DNA from: Phycisphaerae bacterium
GTDB lineage: Bacteria > Planctomycetota > Phycisphaerae > Sedimentisphaerales > SG8-4
Reading direction: 5' to 3'
Length of the DNA: 20,030 nucleotides
Assembly: GCA_030603035.1 (NCBI GenBank)
Contig: JAUVYQ010000032.1
Coordinates: 1 to 20,030, forward strand
The notes under the pieces are model-generated. The model made no database searches. It had not been told where the DNA came from and was given only the letters and a program-made list of their open reading frames with translations. Of this stretch, positions 1-7,004 are shown one piece after another. A program made the translations under genes and the position numbers. Each line of letters begins with the position of its first letter. The stretch's first letter is position 1.

Positions 1-62
1 CAAATAGCAGCTAATTTTATAGTGAGTATATTTTTTCAGAATAAAACCGGATAAATGGTAAG

Positions 63-83
63 CAATTACCAATTACCAATTAC
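63..83. repeat. Heptanucleotide tandem repeat (CAATTAC x3)
   Basis: Three perfect CAATTAC units lie at 63-69, 70-76 and 77-83, followed by a partial unit. The array ends 11 nt before the GGAG ribosome-binding site of the first gene. It is the first of several 7-bp-period arrays in the window that sit at gene starts. Confidence 0.9.
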
Positions 84-104
84 CAACTTTAATGGAGCTT
101 GGCT

Positions 105-788
105 ATGTTGTCTTTTTTACGTGAGCAAGGACCTGAAGATTCGTTGGTGCCAAAACCGCCTGAGGCGGCTGGTAAGAAACCTGCTGATAGCACCAGGGAA
201 ACGCAAGAGCAAGAATATCTAACCGTAGCGACTCAGGGGAAACAAGTTCGCAAGACTACGATACTGCTTGCTGTTTTGTTTGGTATAGGCCTGTTGAGTC
301 TTTGGTTTATGATAAAAAAGAGCGCGCCCCAAACAGCGGCAGCGTCCGTCGACACGGAAGAGGCGCAGATTGAGAAGGCGATCAAGCGGCTTACCGGCGT
401 TAGGTCCGAAATGTTTAGCCGGATGGATGAGATAGTTAAGAAATTTGATGAGTTTTCGGACGTGCAGCAGGTGCAGGTCGGTGAGCTCGTGAAAAATCCG
501 TTTGAACTCGAGATGTTGTTGGACAATGTAGAAGAAACTTCCGATACCGAAGGAAGTAGCTCTGATATTGAGGCCGAAAGGAGGAGGCAACAGCGGCTAA
601 GACTGCAGGCAAGGGACCTGCAGCTCTTGAGCATTATGAGATCGGACCGGGGCAATTGCTGTATGATTAATGACAGAATCCTCCGTGTGGGTGATTCGAT
701 AAGAGGTTTTACAATTATCAAGATTAGCGATACTTTCGTCAAGCTCAGGTGTAGAGACGGGGAAGTTGTAAAGAAGCTGGCGGAATGA
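105..788 (+). CDS. Single-pass inner-membrane PilP/GspC-like pilus or secretion protein
   Basis: Probable inner-membrane/periplasmic component of the type IV pilus or type II secretion machine encoded by the following genes. The 227-residue protein has a polar N-terminus (1-50), one hydrophobic segment (about 52-70), a charged coiled-coil-prone stretch (about 85-175, with ERRRQQRLRLQARDLQ near 158-173), and a small C-terminal beta-type domain (about 174-227). That domain has the pattern INDRILRVGDSIRGFTI, as in PilP/GspC-type modules that link the inner-membrane platform to the secretin. I chose ATG 105 because GGAG at 94-97 is 7 nt away; an in-frame TTG at 99 is too close to that site. The stop lies 54 nt before pilT. 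Family assignment rests on topology, the C-terminal pattern and context, so PilP versus GspC is unresolved. A Cys-Cys pair lies at 185-186. Confidence 0.6.
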   Translation: MLSFLREQGPEDSLVPKPPEAAGKKPADSTRETQEQEYLTVATQGKQVRKTTILLAVLFGIGLLSLWFMIKKSAPQTAAASVDTEEAQIEKAIKRLTGVRSEMFSRMDEIVKKFDEFSDVQQVQVGELVKNPFELEMLLDNVEETSDTEGSSSDIEAERRRQQRLRLQARDLQLLSIMRSDRGNCCMINDRILRVGDSIRGFTIIKISDTFVKLRCRDGEVVKKLAE

Positions 789-842
789 AACCGCCCTTTG
801 TTGGTGAAAATGCACTTGTGAGCTTATTTAGAAGGTTGTGAT

Positions 843-1952
843 ATGGTAGGTGTAAAAGCCATATTGGCAAAGGCGATAGAGGAGAAGGCCAGCGATGTGC
901 ATATCAATGTTGGGATGCCTCCTATATTGCGCAAGAATACGGAATTGCTCGATATGAATTTCCCTGCCGTCACCGATAAAGATGCAAAAGAAATACTTAT
1001 TACTATGGTCGGGCCGGAAAGATTCAAAACCTTTGAAGAGAAAAGAGACCTTGATTTTTCGACAGCCGTCGACGACGGCCATCGCTTCCGCGTCAATGCT
1101 CATTATCAACGTGATACGATTGCAATTTCATTTAGAGTGATTCCGAATCAGATTCCTTCGATAGACGAATTGCACCTGCCGTCGATAGTCAAAGAGCTGG
1201 CGGACTTGCCAAGAGGTTTGGTTCTCGTAACCGGCCATACCGGTTCTGGTAAAAGCACGACGCTCGCTGCGACGATAGGATTGATAAATACAAAGTACAG
1301 GAAGCGCATAATTACCTTGGAAGACCCTATCGAATATGCGTTAGAGAACAAAAAGAGTATGATAGAACAACGTGAAATCGGTTCTGATTGTCCGGATTTT
1401 GCATCGGGGCTAAGGCACGTATTGCGTCAGGACCCTGATATCATTATGGTCGGCGAAATGCGAGACCTGGAAACTACAAGCTCAACAATTACCGCTGCTG
1501 AAACCGGACACCTTGTCTTTAGTACGCTGCACACTATTAATGCTCCTCAGACTGTTGAGCGTATTATAGATATTTATCCTGCAAATCAGCAGAACCAGAT
1601 TCGAACGATGCTGGCTAATACGCTGCAGGCCGTTATCTCGCAGACCTTATTTAGACGGATAGATGAATCGGGGATGGTTCCGTGTACGGAGATATTGCTG
1701 TGTACCTCAGCGGTTAGAAACTGTATTCGTGAGAACAGAATCTACGAGATACCCAATATTATTGAGACTTCTCGCAGGGTGGGGATGCAGAATATGGATA
1801 TTAGCGTTGCCGATATGTATTTCAAGGGTTACCTGGACAGGGAAGAGGCAATTGCACGGTCAACCAATCCGGGGAGGATGGAGAAGGTGCTTACCCCTAT
1901 GGAGCGGTTTGAAGTTGTCCAGCCGCCTGAAGGGGCTTCGATTTTGCCCTGA
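843..1952 (+). CDS. pilT: Type IV pilus retraction ATPase PilT
   Basis: Hexameric cytoplasmic ATPase of the PilT/GspE secretion family that depolymerises pili. The 369-residue protein has the N-terminal PAS-like domain (DVHINVG near 18-24) and a RecA-like core: Walker A GHTGSGKST at 131-139, Asp box ITLEDPIEY at 157-165, Walker B region DIIMVGEMRD at 199-208, and His box HLVFSTLHT at 223-231. AVRNCIREN at 290-298 matches the AIRNLIRE motif typical of PilT retraction ATPases, and GMQNMD near 314-319 matches the conserved GMQ-MD segment. These separate it from the extension ATPase PilB/GspE. ATG 843 follows GAAGG (831-835) at 7 nt spacing. Length is normal (about 340-380). No pilB is present in the window, so it probably lies upstream or elsewhere. 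Confidence 0.93.
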   Translation: MVGVKAILAKAIEEKASDVHINVGMPPILRKNTELLDMNFPAVTDKDAKEILITMVGPERFKTFEEKRDLDFSTAVDDGHRFRVNAHYQRDTIAISFRVIPNQIPSIDELHLPSIVKELADLPRGLVLVTGHTGSGKSTTLAATIGLINTKYRKRIITLEDPIEYALENKKSMIEQREIGSDCPDFASGLRHVLRQDPDIIMVGEMRDLETTSSTITAAETGHLVFSTLHTINAPQTVERIIDIYPANQQNQIRTMLANTLQAVISQTLFRRIDESGMVPCTEILLCTSAVRNCIRENRIYEIPNIIETSRRVGMQNMDISVADMYFKGYLDREEAIARSTNPGRMEKVLTPMERFEVVQPPEGASILP

Positions 1953-1992
1953 GCCGCAGGGCCAACAAATCCACAAAGGGGGGACCATGAAA

Positions 1993-2158
1993 AGCACGAA
2001 GCACGAAACAAATTCGAAATTCAAATGTTCAAATTTTCAAAACTTATTGTTTCGGTCATTCGGATTTTGGTCATTTGAATTTGTTTCGAATTTCGATATT
2101 CGAGTTTCGGATTTAATAACATATTTGTTTCGGATTTCGGATTTCGATATTCGATATT
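1993..2158. repeat. Degenerate heptad-period repeat filling the pilT-pilC spacer
   Basis: The 229-nt gap between pilT and pilC is largely a 7-bp-period array. AGCACGA occurs twice (1993-2006), followed by degenerate TTCAAAT/TCGAAAT units. The clearest part is CGGATTT x2 (2131-2144) then CGATATT x2 (2145-2158). The left half (near 2003-2026) and 2071-2088 are partly inverted copies of each other. An ORF reading through it from ATG 1987, behind a G-rich stretch, would make a Phe/Asn/Ser-rich 60-residue peptide. I treat this as repeat translation, not a gene. A related stretch recurs at 19921-19990. Confidence 0.75.
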
Positions 2159-2181
2159 TCGCAAAATGAAAGGGTGAGGAT

Positions 2182-3435
2182 ATGTCCGAAGAATCCTGGC
2201 GAAATTATGAAAGTGCGGCTGCGGTTGCAGAAGACAGGCAGCAAGCTCAAGCACGAGGGGAACAACAACAGCGTAAGCAGATTGCGCCTAAACGTTCCTC
2301 TGAGAGCGAGCAGGGAAGCATCCAGCACCAATTGAGCTTAGGCTCACGCCTAATTGGTGCTGGACAAAAGATACGGAATTTCAGCGTTGAGTTCGGTCCG
2401 AGCCAGAAGGATATTCTGAACTTTACGAATCAGCTTTCAGTTATGGTCCGGGCCGGTATCAGCATTCAGGATTCGCTTGAGTCAATAGCAGAACAGCAGG
2501 AGAAGCCAAAATTCAAGGCAATCATCACTGATTTGAAAAATCAAATCGAAGCCGGACAGAGCTTTTCGCAGGCGCTTGCCGAGCATCCGCAGGTATTCAG
2601 CAATCTTTATATAAATATGGTGGCAGCGGCGGAGATTAGCGGCTCGCTGAGTGGGATGCTGCAAAAATTAGCAGAGTATCTGGACGGGGAAGCCGAAACT
2701 CGCTCACAGATTAAAGGCGCTATGGTTTATCCGATTATCATAGCGGTTATGGCGGTAGCGGTGACCATTTTCCTGCTGTGTTTTGTTTTGCCGAGATTTG
2801 CGGCGATATTTGCGGGCAAGGAACATTTGCTGCCCGCACCCACTAAGATTTTAATGGCGAGCAGTGCCTTTCTGCGCAGTTATTGGTTTCTTATTATACC
2901 GGTTATTGGAGGGATGTTTGGGGGCTTTTTGTACTTTATCAGCACGAATGTCGGTCGGTTGTGGTGGGATAAGACGAAATTGGTATTGCCCCTAATAAAA
3001 ACTCTGTGCCGAAATCTTTATATAACCAGAAGCCTGCACACGATGGGTGTGCTGATGAAAGCGGGCGTGCCGATTCTTGATACTATTTCGGTGACGGCCC
3101 AAATATCGGGAAACGTCCTTTATAAAGATATGTGGCTTGGTGTCTATGCGGATGTTCGTCAGGGTAAGAAAATCGCTTCGAGTCTGAACCGGTATAATCT
3201 GATGCCAAGCAATGTAGTGCAAATGGTAAGAAGCGGCGAGGATTCAGGTACGATGAGCGACGTGCTGAGGGATGTTTCCGATTATTACGCAAGAGAGCTC
3301 AAAACTGTTATAAAAATGGTAACGTCAATGATAGAACCTATAATGATAGTCCTGATGGGTGTTCTGGTCGGCTTTATCGCGATGAGTATTATTCTGCCGA
3401 TATTTAAGATGTCCAGTCTTGTTGCAGGCAAATAG
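2182..3435 (+). CDS. pilC: Type IV pilus / type II secretion inner-membrane platform protein (PilC/GspF family)
   Basis: Polytopic membrane protein that couples the assembly and retraction ATPases to the growing pilus. The 417-residue protein has a hydrophilic Gln/Ala-rich N-terminus (1-70) followed by two copies of the T2SSF domain (about 80-205 and 285-405). Each contains the family patterns FTNQLSVMVRAGI-I-DSL and LHTMGVLMKAGVPILD. Hydrophobic segments are at about 182-204, 234-253 and 383-410. MVRSGEDSGTMSDVL at 348-362 and MIEPIMIV at 383-390 are typical. ATG 2182 follows an AGGGTGAGG site (2171-2179). The N-terminal extension contains an in-frame palindromic insertion (2321-2364). It is followed directly by a prepilin gene, as expected for a pilus cluster. 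Confidence 0.93.
   Translation: MSEESWRNYESAAAVAEDRQQAQARGEQQQRKQIAPKRSSESEQGSIQHQLSLGSRLIGAGQKIRNFSVEFGPSQKDILNFTNQLSVMVRAGISIQDSLESIAEQQEKPKFKAIITDLKNQIEAGQSFSQALAEHPQVFSNLYINMVAAAEISGSLSGMLQKLAEYLDGEAETRSQIKGAMVYPIIIAVMAVAVTIFLLCFVLPRFAAIFAGKEHLLPAPTKILMASSAFLRSYWFLIIPVIGGMFGGFLYFISTNVGRLWWDKTKLVLPLIKTLCRNLYITRSLHTMGVLMKAGVPILDTISVTAQISGNVLYKDMWLGVYADVRQGKKIASSLNRYNLMPSNVVQMVRSGEDSGTMSDVLRDVSDYYARELKTVIKMVTSMIEPIMIVLMGVLVGFIAMSIILPIFKMSSLVAGK
2321..2364. repeat. 13-bp perfect inverted repeat inside pilC
   Basis: TCCAGCACCAATT (2321-2333) is exactly inverted at 2352-2364, with an 18-nt spacer that itself holds the small self-complementary segments GAGC/GCTC and AGGC/GCCT. The element keeps the reading frame and encodes roughly residues 47-61 of PilC, in its non-conserved N-terminal extension. 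It has the look of a REP-like palindrome tolerated within a linker. Confidence 0.85.
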
Positions 3436-3443
3436 GAGAAATT

Positions 3444-3471
3444 GTCAATTGTCAATTGTTAATCGTCAATT
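3444..3471. repeat. Heptanucleotide repeat (GTCAATT family, 4 units) in a prepilin leader
   Basis: Units are GTCAATT (3444-3450), GTCAATT (3451-3457), GTTAATC (3458-3464) and GTCAATT (3465-3471). The array begins 8 nt after the end of pilC and supplies the codons of most of the next gene's leader peptide. Confidence 0.85.
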
Positions 3472-3943
3472 GAATAGCGGTTTTTCACTGATTGAGGTGT
3501 TAATTGCAATAGTGCTGATAGGTCTTGCAATTGCGTCCCTGGTTACCGCCAACATCGCTTTTACAAAGGCTAACGCTGCCGGGACGGATTTGTCAACCGC
3601 CGAGTTCCTCGTTGAACAGATACGTGAACTCACCACCCTGCTGCCGGTAATTGACCCGAATACCGGTATTGACATCTTTGGTCCGGAGGAGGCAGTTCTG
3701 GCCGACTATGACGATTTGGATGATTTTGATGGTGCGAGCTTTTCTCCGCCGATTAGTGCCGACAGAGAGACTTTGAACGACTTTGCTGCCTTTACTCAAC
3801 AGATTACTGTTGAGAATGTCAGCGCAGGAGATTTTGAGCAAGTTGTCACTGACCATTACAGCTTTTTTGTTAGAGTAACTGCAAAGGTTTTTTTGAACTC
3901 TCGGGAAATCAACTCGGCAAGCTGGATTCGGGCCCGATATTAA
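3449..3943 (+). CDS. Type IV prepilin-like protein (PilV/GspI-like minor pilin)
   Basis: Minor pilin or pseudopilin, processed by prepilin peptidase and inserted in the inner membrane before assembly. A class III leader ends at G11, followed by FSLIEVLIAIVLIGLAIASL with the required Glu at mature position 5 (E16) and a hydrophobic N-terminal helix. The remaining ~130 residues are acidic and variable. The start is uncertain. An in-frame TTG at 3419 would overlap pilC by 17 nt, but AGGAG at 3434-3438 lies 10 nt before TTG 3449, which gives a normal 11-residue leader, so I prefer 3449. No ATG or GTG fits. The leader codons coincide with a heptanucleotide repeat. PilV/GspI is favoured by the order pilC - prepilin - prepilin and the size, but type I versus H or J is not certain. 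Confidence 0.8.
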   Translation: MSIVNRQLNSGFSLIEVLIAIVLIGLAIASLVTANIAFTKANAAGTDLSTAEFLVEQIRELTTLLPVIDPNTGIDIFGPEEAVLADYDDLDDFDGASFSPPISADRETLNDFAAFTQQITVENVSAGDFEQVVTDHYSFFVRVTAKVFLNSREINSASWIRARY

Positions 3944-3958
3944 AAAGCGTGAAGCCAA

Positions 3959-4495
3959 ATGCGACATACAAAATACGACATACAAAATACAAGCAACGAG
4001 CAACGAGCAACGAGCAACGAGTATGCTTTTACCATCGCAGAATTGCTGCTTGTTTTGGCCATAACAGGCCTGCTGCTTGCGGCGGTGGCTGTGGCTTTTA
4101 ACGCCTCGATTATAAATTACGGCCAAAATGAGGATATCTTTAAGACAATCAACAGCGCCCGTCAGGCATTGTTTCGAATAACAAGCCAGCTTCGGACTGC
4201 AAGTGCGGTTGATCCGAACTCGCCGGACAATGAATGTGCACTAATCACCGCTGGCGAAGATGATATAACTTACCGATATAACAATGGGGACAACAAACTT
4301 TATCTAATTGATAATTTGTCCGGCAGTAATTATGTTCTTTGTGACAATGTTACTGCTATGACTTTCACAAAGGATACAGCGACCGAAGATGCGGTAACGT
4401 ATGTTAAGAGTGTTCAGATTTCTATAACGGTTGTAAGCGGTAATATCCAGCGAAAAGTTTCGGCTGCAGCGGTTATTAGAAGAAATTTGAAGTGA
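3959..4495 (+). CDS. Type IV prepilin-like protein (PilW/GspJ-like minor pilin)
   Basis: Second minor pilin or pseudopilin of the cluster, starting 15 nt after the previous gene. ATG 3959 gives 178 residues. The putative cleavage site is A23/F24 (YAFTIAELLLVLAITGLL), with Glu at mature position 5 (E28) followed by a hydrophobic helix to about residue 48. Ala instead of Gly at -1 is unusual but tolerated by some prepilin peptidases. The C-terminal part (about 50-178) is a typical pilin-like beta region with the pattern INSARQALFRITSQLRTA near 62-79, seen in PilW/GspJ-like proteins. The 23-residue leader is almost entirely translated from short repeats (3962-4020). No strong Shine-Dalgarno sequence is visible, only GTGAAG (3949-3954). 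No further pilus gene follows. Confidence 0.8.
   Translation: MRHTKYDIQNTSNEQRATSNEYAFTIAELLLVLAITGLLLAAVAVAFNASIINYGQNEDIFKTINSARQALFRITSQLRTASAVDPNSPDNECALITAGEDDITYRYNNGDNKLYLIDNLSGSNYVLCDNVTAMTFTKDTATEDAVTYVKSVQISITVVSGNIQRKVSAAAVIRRNLK
3962..4020. repeat. Heptad repeats CGACATACAAAATA x2 and GCAACGA x4 encoding a prepilin leader
   Basis: Two perfect 14-mers (3962-3975 and 3976-3989, each two heptads) are followed by four perfect GCAACGA units (3993-4020). Together they encode nearly all of the leader peptide of the second prepilin. The same CGACATA motif recurs in the array at 19198-19218. Confidence 0.9.
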
Positions 4496-4729
4496 TAATT
4501 GTTGTCGTTTAATGTGGATAGTTTGTATCGAGCCATTCTCGGTCCTGTTATTAGCCGCAAAAAATTTGCTGCAACTCACTTTATTATCTAATCTTACGTT
4601 CACGGCAGGGAAAGCTGGTCGAACACGTTCCTCGGTTGGCTTTGCAGGTCATTTTTTTTTGAAAGCGGTTTTGCATAAAAATGCTTGATTTTTGCGTTTT
4701 CTTACTCATACTGTAGCTAAACACATCAG

Positions 4730-4803
4730 GGGCGGTTAGCTCAGTTGGCTAGAGCGCCTGCTCGACACGCAGGAGGTCACTGGTTCAAGTCCAGTACCGC
4801 CCA
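4730..4803 (+). tRNA. tRNA-Val (GAC), with C at position 33
   Basis: A full cloverleaf can be drawn. The acceptor stem is GGGCGGT (4730-4736) / ACCGCCC (4796-4802), the D stem GCTC/GAGC (4739-4742 / 4752-4755), and the anticodon stem CCTGC/GCAGG (4757-4761 / 4769-4773). The 7-nt loop TCGACAC (4762-4768) gives anticodon GAC (4764-4766). The T stem is ACTGG/CCAGT around the loop TTCAAGT. The discriminator is A4803. CCA is not encoded and a T-run follows at once. Position 33 is C (4763) rather than the near-universal U. Confidence 0.92.
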
Positions 4804-4944
4804 TTTTTATAATTCCTTCTAATCGATATACTTCTATTGTCGGTTATGCTTTCATAAGAACCGGATCAATTTTTGGGGAGCAGGCCATTTTGAAATTCTT
4901 CTTTAAATCAAATGTTCTCTCGGCCGCGGTACGATTAGCAGGAT

Positions 4945-5538
4945 TTATTCCGGGGATGTTTTCACGGCGTAGAGTTTCTTCATTGTGGCAATATAAAGCA
5001 CGCCGTTAGCAGCGACAGGCGTGCCGTGCATGGGGCTGTCCAGGTCAATTGAGTTGATGACCCTTTTATTCCTGCTTGCAGCCAACACCCAGAAATCCCG
5101 CCGGCGTGTGCCGATATAGAGCTTACCGTCAGCTACAAGCGTAGAGCCCCAAATCTCTCCGCTGGTCTTATGGGTCCGGTAAGGCTTGCCAGTCTCGGCA
5201 TCCACGCAGTGGATTCGTCGCCCGCAATCGGCAACAAAGACCAAACCATCGTGAATGGACGGCGTAGAGCAGCAGTGTCGCGTGAGCGGATAGGACCACA
5301 CCTCGCCATAGTCGGTGATATCCCCGGTCCTGGTCGCATCGATGCACTTCAGCCAGGCCTGGTGCTTGCCCCACCAGATGTCACCGCCTACCGTGACATA
5401 TAGGCGATTGCCGTGAAAGACCGGCATGCTCTTGATATTACTTGGGCTCTCGCGGCGGTTTCCAATGTATTGGTGCACGTTTTCTTTCGGCGCGGTGGGG
5501 TCGCAATCGAAGCGCCAGACATTTTTCAGTTTTTTCAC
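4945..5538 (-). pseudogene. 3' remnant of a PQQ-type beta-propeller protein
   Basis: The last ~198 codons of a secreted outer-membrane-assembly or dehydrogenase-like WD/PQQ propeller. Blade-like units are visible: MPVFHGNRLYVTVGGD, STPSIHDGLVFVADCGRRIHCVD, GSTLVADGKLYIGTRRRDFWVL and GTPVAANGVLYIATMKKLYAVK. Propellers of this type usually exceed 400 residues and start with a signal peptide; both are missing here. Homology-like sequence stops near 5538, where a GTG could serve as a start, next to a palindromic element (5541-5579). Further upstream the frame reads antisense to an ABC-ATPase fragment. It is probably a truncation product, not an intact gene; residual expression from GTG 5538 is possible. 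Confidence 0.65.
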
Positions 5539-5540
5539 TA

Positions 5541-5579
5541 CCCCACCGTTTTGCTTCGCAAAACGAAGCAGCGGGGGGG
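5541..5579. repeat. Palindromic element at a gene-fragment junction
   Basis: CCCCACCG (5541-5548) and CGGGGGGG (5572-5579) form imperfect 8-bp terminal inverted repeats (7 of 8). They enclose TTTTGC-TTC-GCAAAA and an overlapping GCTTCG/CGAAGC dyad. The element sits exactly between two truncated genes that face away from it on opposite strands. Confidence 0.65.
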
Positions 5580-5587
5580 CCAATACA

Positions 5588-5791
5588 ATTTCGGCAACCG
5601 TTAGCGCAGTTGAACCCTTGGGTGTCAGGACAGACGTTTGCCTGACAAACGAGACCGGGCAGAGGTTCATCGCCAATATTGAACCGCACGTCAAGCTCAA
5701 CGTAAATGACGTTGTGAAAGTGCATGTCGATGCGGACAAGACTCATGTTTTCGAGCCCGGCGAGACCGGTAAGAACATCGCTTATTCTTAA
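5588..5791 (+). pseudogene. C-terminal (TOBE) remnant of a sugar ABC-transporter ATPase (MalK/UgpC family)
   Basis: About 67 codons starting ISATVSAVEPLGVRTDV and ending HVFEPGETGKNIAYS. They match the layout of the C-terminal TOBE/OB-fold end of MalK/UgpC/MsmK-type ATPases: VEPLG-RTDV, a beta strand, LNVNDVVKVHVDADKTHVFEP-TG. A full protein is about 350-380 residues; the Walker A, signature and Walker B parts are absent. The 5' boundary coincides with the palindromic element at 5541-5579. The upstream part of the open frame is antisense propeller sequence and is not homologous. It is interpreted as a dead 3' fragment. Confidence 0.6.
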
Positions 5792-5872
5792 AAAGACCTT
5801 GTAAATTGTTAAAGGAGTAAATACCATTTAACCAAACACAATCAATGGTTAATAGAAAATAGTCGATTAAAA

Positions 5873-6460
5873 ATGGGCACAATAATAACTCTTCCTAAGC
5901 CGAATGAAGACGGCTCGACGTCGTTAGAGCGGGCCATAGCTTCTCGGCGGTCGCGGCGGGATTTTTTGCCGCAGCCTCTTACACTTGAGCAAATCAGCCA
6001 GCTGGTCTGGGCGGCCCAGGGTCAAGGCGCCGGCAGTAAGTATCGCAACGCACCTTCAGCGGGAGCTACGTATCCCTTAGAGCTTTTTGTTGTGACAAGT
6101 GATGGTTTTTCTCGCTATTTACCTGCCAAACATTCACTTGAGAAATTGACAGAACAAGACCTGCGTTCGGCCCTTGCCTCTGCCGCGTGGGGACAGGAAT
6201 TTGTTGCAGCAGCACCGCTGACGCTGGTCTTTGCAGCCCAATTTTCTCGAACAACAAATCGCTATGGCCAACGGGGCGTTCGTTATGTTTATATGGAGGC
6301 CGGCCACGCTGCTCAGAATGTTCACCTTCAGGCGGAGTCTTTAGGGCTTGGCTCTGTGGCCGTGGGTGCTTTTAGAGACAGCTCCGTCAGTAAAGTTTTG
6401 TCGCTGCCGGACTACCTCGAGCCTATCTATATGGTCGTGGTAGGGTATTGTCGCGGCTGA
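5873..6460 (+). CDS. SagB-like nitroreductase-family flavoprotein
   Basis: FMN-dependent oxidoreductase of the nitroreductase superfamily; the substrate is unknown. The 195-residue length is normal for a single-domain member. Visible features are SLERAIASRRSRRDF (17-31, the Arg-rich phosphate-binding segment), PLTLEQISQLVWAAQG (35-50), PSAGATYPLELFVV (61-74, the PSAGA-YPLE signature shared with SagB-type dehydrogenases), GHAAQNVHLQAESLGLGSVAVGAF (split at 144-155 and 156-167) and a C-terminal VVVGY. ATG 5873 has no good adjacent ribosome-binding site. AAAGGAG at 5811-5817 is 55 nt away and no in-frame start lies next to it. The gene looks intact among truncated neighbours. No peptide or cyclodehydratase gene is nearby, so a toxin-maturation role is not supported. 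Confidence 0.85.
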   Translation: MGTIITLPKPNEDGSTSLERAIASRRSRRDFLPQPLTLEQISQLVWAAQGQGAGSKYRNAPSAGATYPLELFVVTSDGFSRYLPAKHSLEKLTEQDLRSALASAAWGQEFVAAAPLTLVFAAQFSRTTNRYGQRGVRYVYMEAGHAAQNVHLQAESLGLGSVAVGAFRDSSVSKVLSLPDYLEPIYMVVVGYCRG

Positions 6461-6480
6461 ATTATAGGATGTAAGCTCCG

Positions 6481-6714
6481 ATGTCAGAGGATTGGGCCAA
6501 CAAAATTGCTCAGCAGCTTTTAAGCCGGGGCTTAATAGAAACAGGTATATGTTTGATTCTCGGCGCAGCGGATACCGGCAAAACTACTCTCGCAGCGGCT
6601 CTGGCGGTCAAGGTCTGTGCAAAAGCAGGGATTGGAAGAAAGGCGGGGCATAAAAAACGTATTTTCGTGCAAATTTTCAAAAAAAAATTGTCTCCAAATC
6701 TAAAAAATTCTTGA
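6481..6714 (+). pseudogene. Truncated Clp1-like P-loop (polynucleotide-kinase-type) gene
   Basis: The first ~46 residues look like the start of a Clp1/GlmU-family P-loop protein: a short helix, then CLILGAADTGKTTLAAALA with a Walker A motif at about 28-36 of the GxxDTGKTT form characteristic of Clp1/Grc3-type RNA kinases. After about residue 48 the sequence becomes Lys/Phe-rich and stops at 77 residues, whereas the family runs to several hundred. It starts 20 nt after the nitroreductase gene. Truncation by deletion or rearrangement is likely. The downstream A-rich stretch resembles spacer DNA. Confidence 0.5.
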
Positions 6715-6781
6715 TTGTTCAAGGTAATTTTGGTAAGTTCATTAATGGCGTACGGGGAAATTATGTTTTTTAAGCGTGTAG

Positions 6782-6937
6782 ATGGGAAATCCCAGTGTAT
6801 ATGACGGACAACTGAAACCCGAAACAATGGAGGGCCTATGGCGCAATTACACACAGCCAACCACCACTGCCAGCTCCTTGGGCAAAGCGGATAAGGATGT
6901 TGTGATCGACACGAAAAACGAATCAAAAACAAAATAG
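6782..6937 (+). CDS. Uncharacterised 51-residue ORF (possible gene remnant)
   Basis: ATG 6782 to TAG 6937, polar, with no hydrophobic segment and no motif I recognise. It begins MGNPSVYDGQLKPETMEG and ends VVIDTKNESKTK. There is no clear ribosome-binding site, and the codon before the ATG in the same frame is TAG. Its last third overlaps the left copy of a 43-bp direct repeat whose right copy (8495-8537) would translate in the same frame (ADKDVVID versus ADKHVVIV). That suggests it is the decayed 3' end of an older gene, not an independent peptide. Confidence 0.2.
   Translation: MGNPSVYDGQLKPETMEGLWRNYTQPTTTASSLGKADKDVVIDTKNESKTK
6868..6910. repeat. Left copy of imperfect 43-bp direct repeat flanking the oxidoreductase gene
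   Basis: It matches 8495-8537 at roughly 38 of 43 positions, including the runs AGCGGATAAG and ATGTTGTGATCG. Each copy begins with a small TGCC/GGCA hairpin. The two copies bracket the Gfo/Idh/MocA gene. Confidence 0.7.
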
Positions 6938-6965
6938 AAATAACCATATTCTTAGGAGTTGAATC

Positions 6966-7004
6966 ATGAAGCGAAAAGTTTTACTGAAAGGTAGGTGCAT
7001 ATAA
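6966..7004 (+). CDS. 12-codon leader ORF coupled to the oxidoreductase gene
   Basis: ATG 6966 is preceded by AGGAG (6953-6957, 8 nt spacing), a better start context than most genes here. It encodes MKRKVLLKGRCI, and its TAA (7002-7004) overlaps the ATG of the next gene as TAATG. The arrangement would allow translational coupling. It could instead be the severed start of another gene, since MKRKVLL resembles the beginning of a signal peptide. Confidence 0.3.
   Translation: MKRKVLLKGRCI

Noticed and set aside
1663..2169. 168-codon ORF overlapping the end of pilT
   Set aside because: Wrong frame inside pilT, then translation of the heptad spacer repeat.
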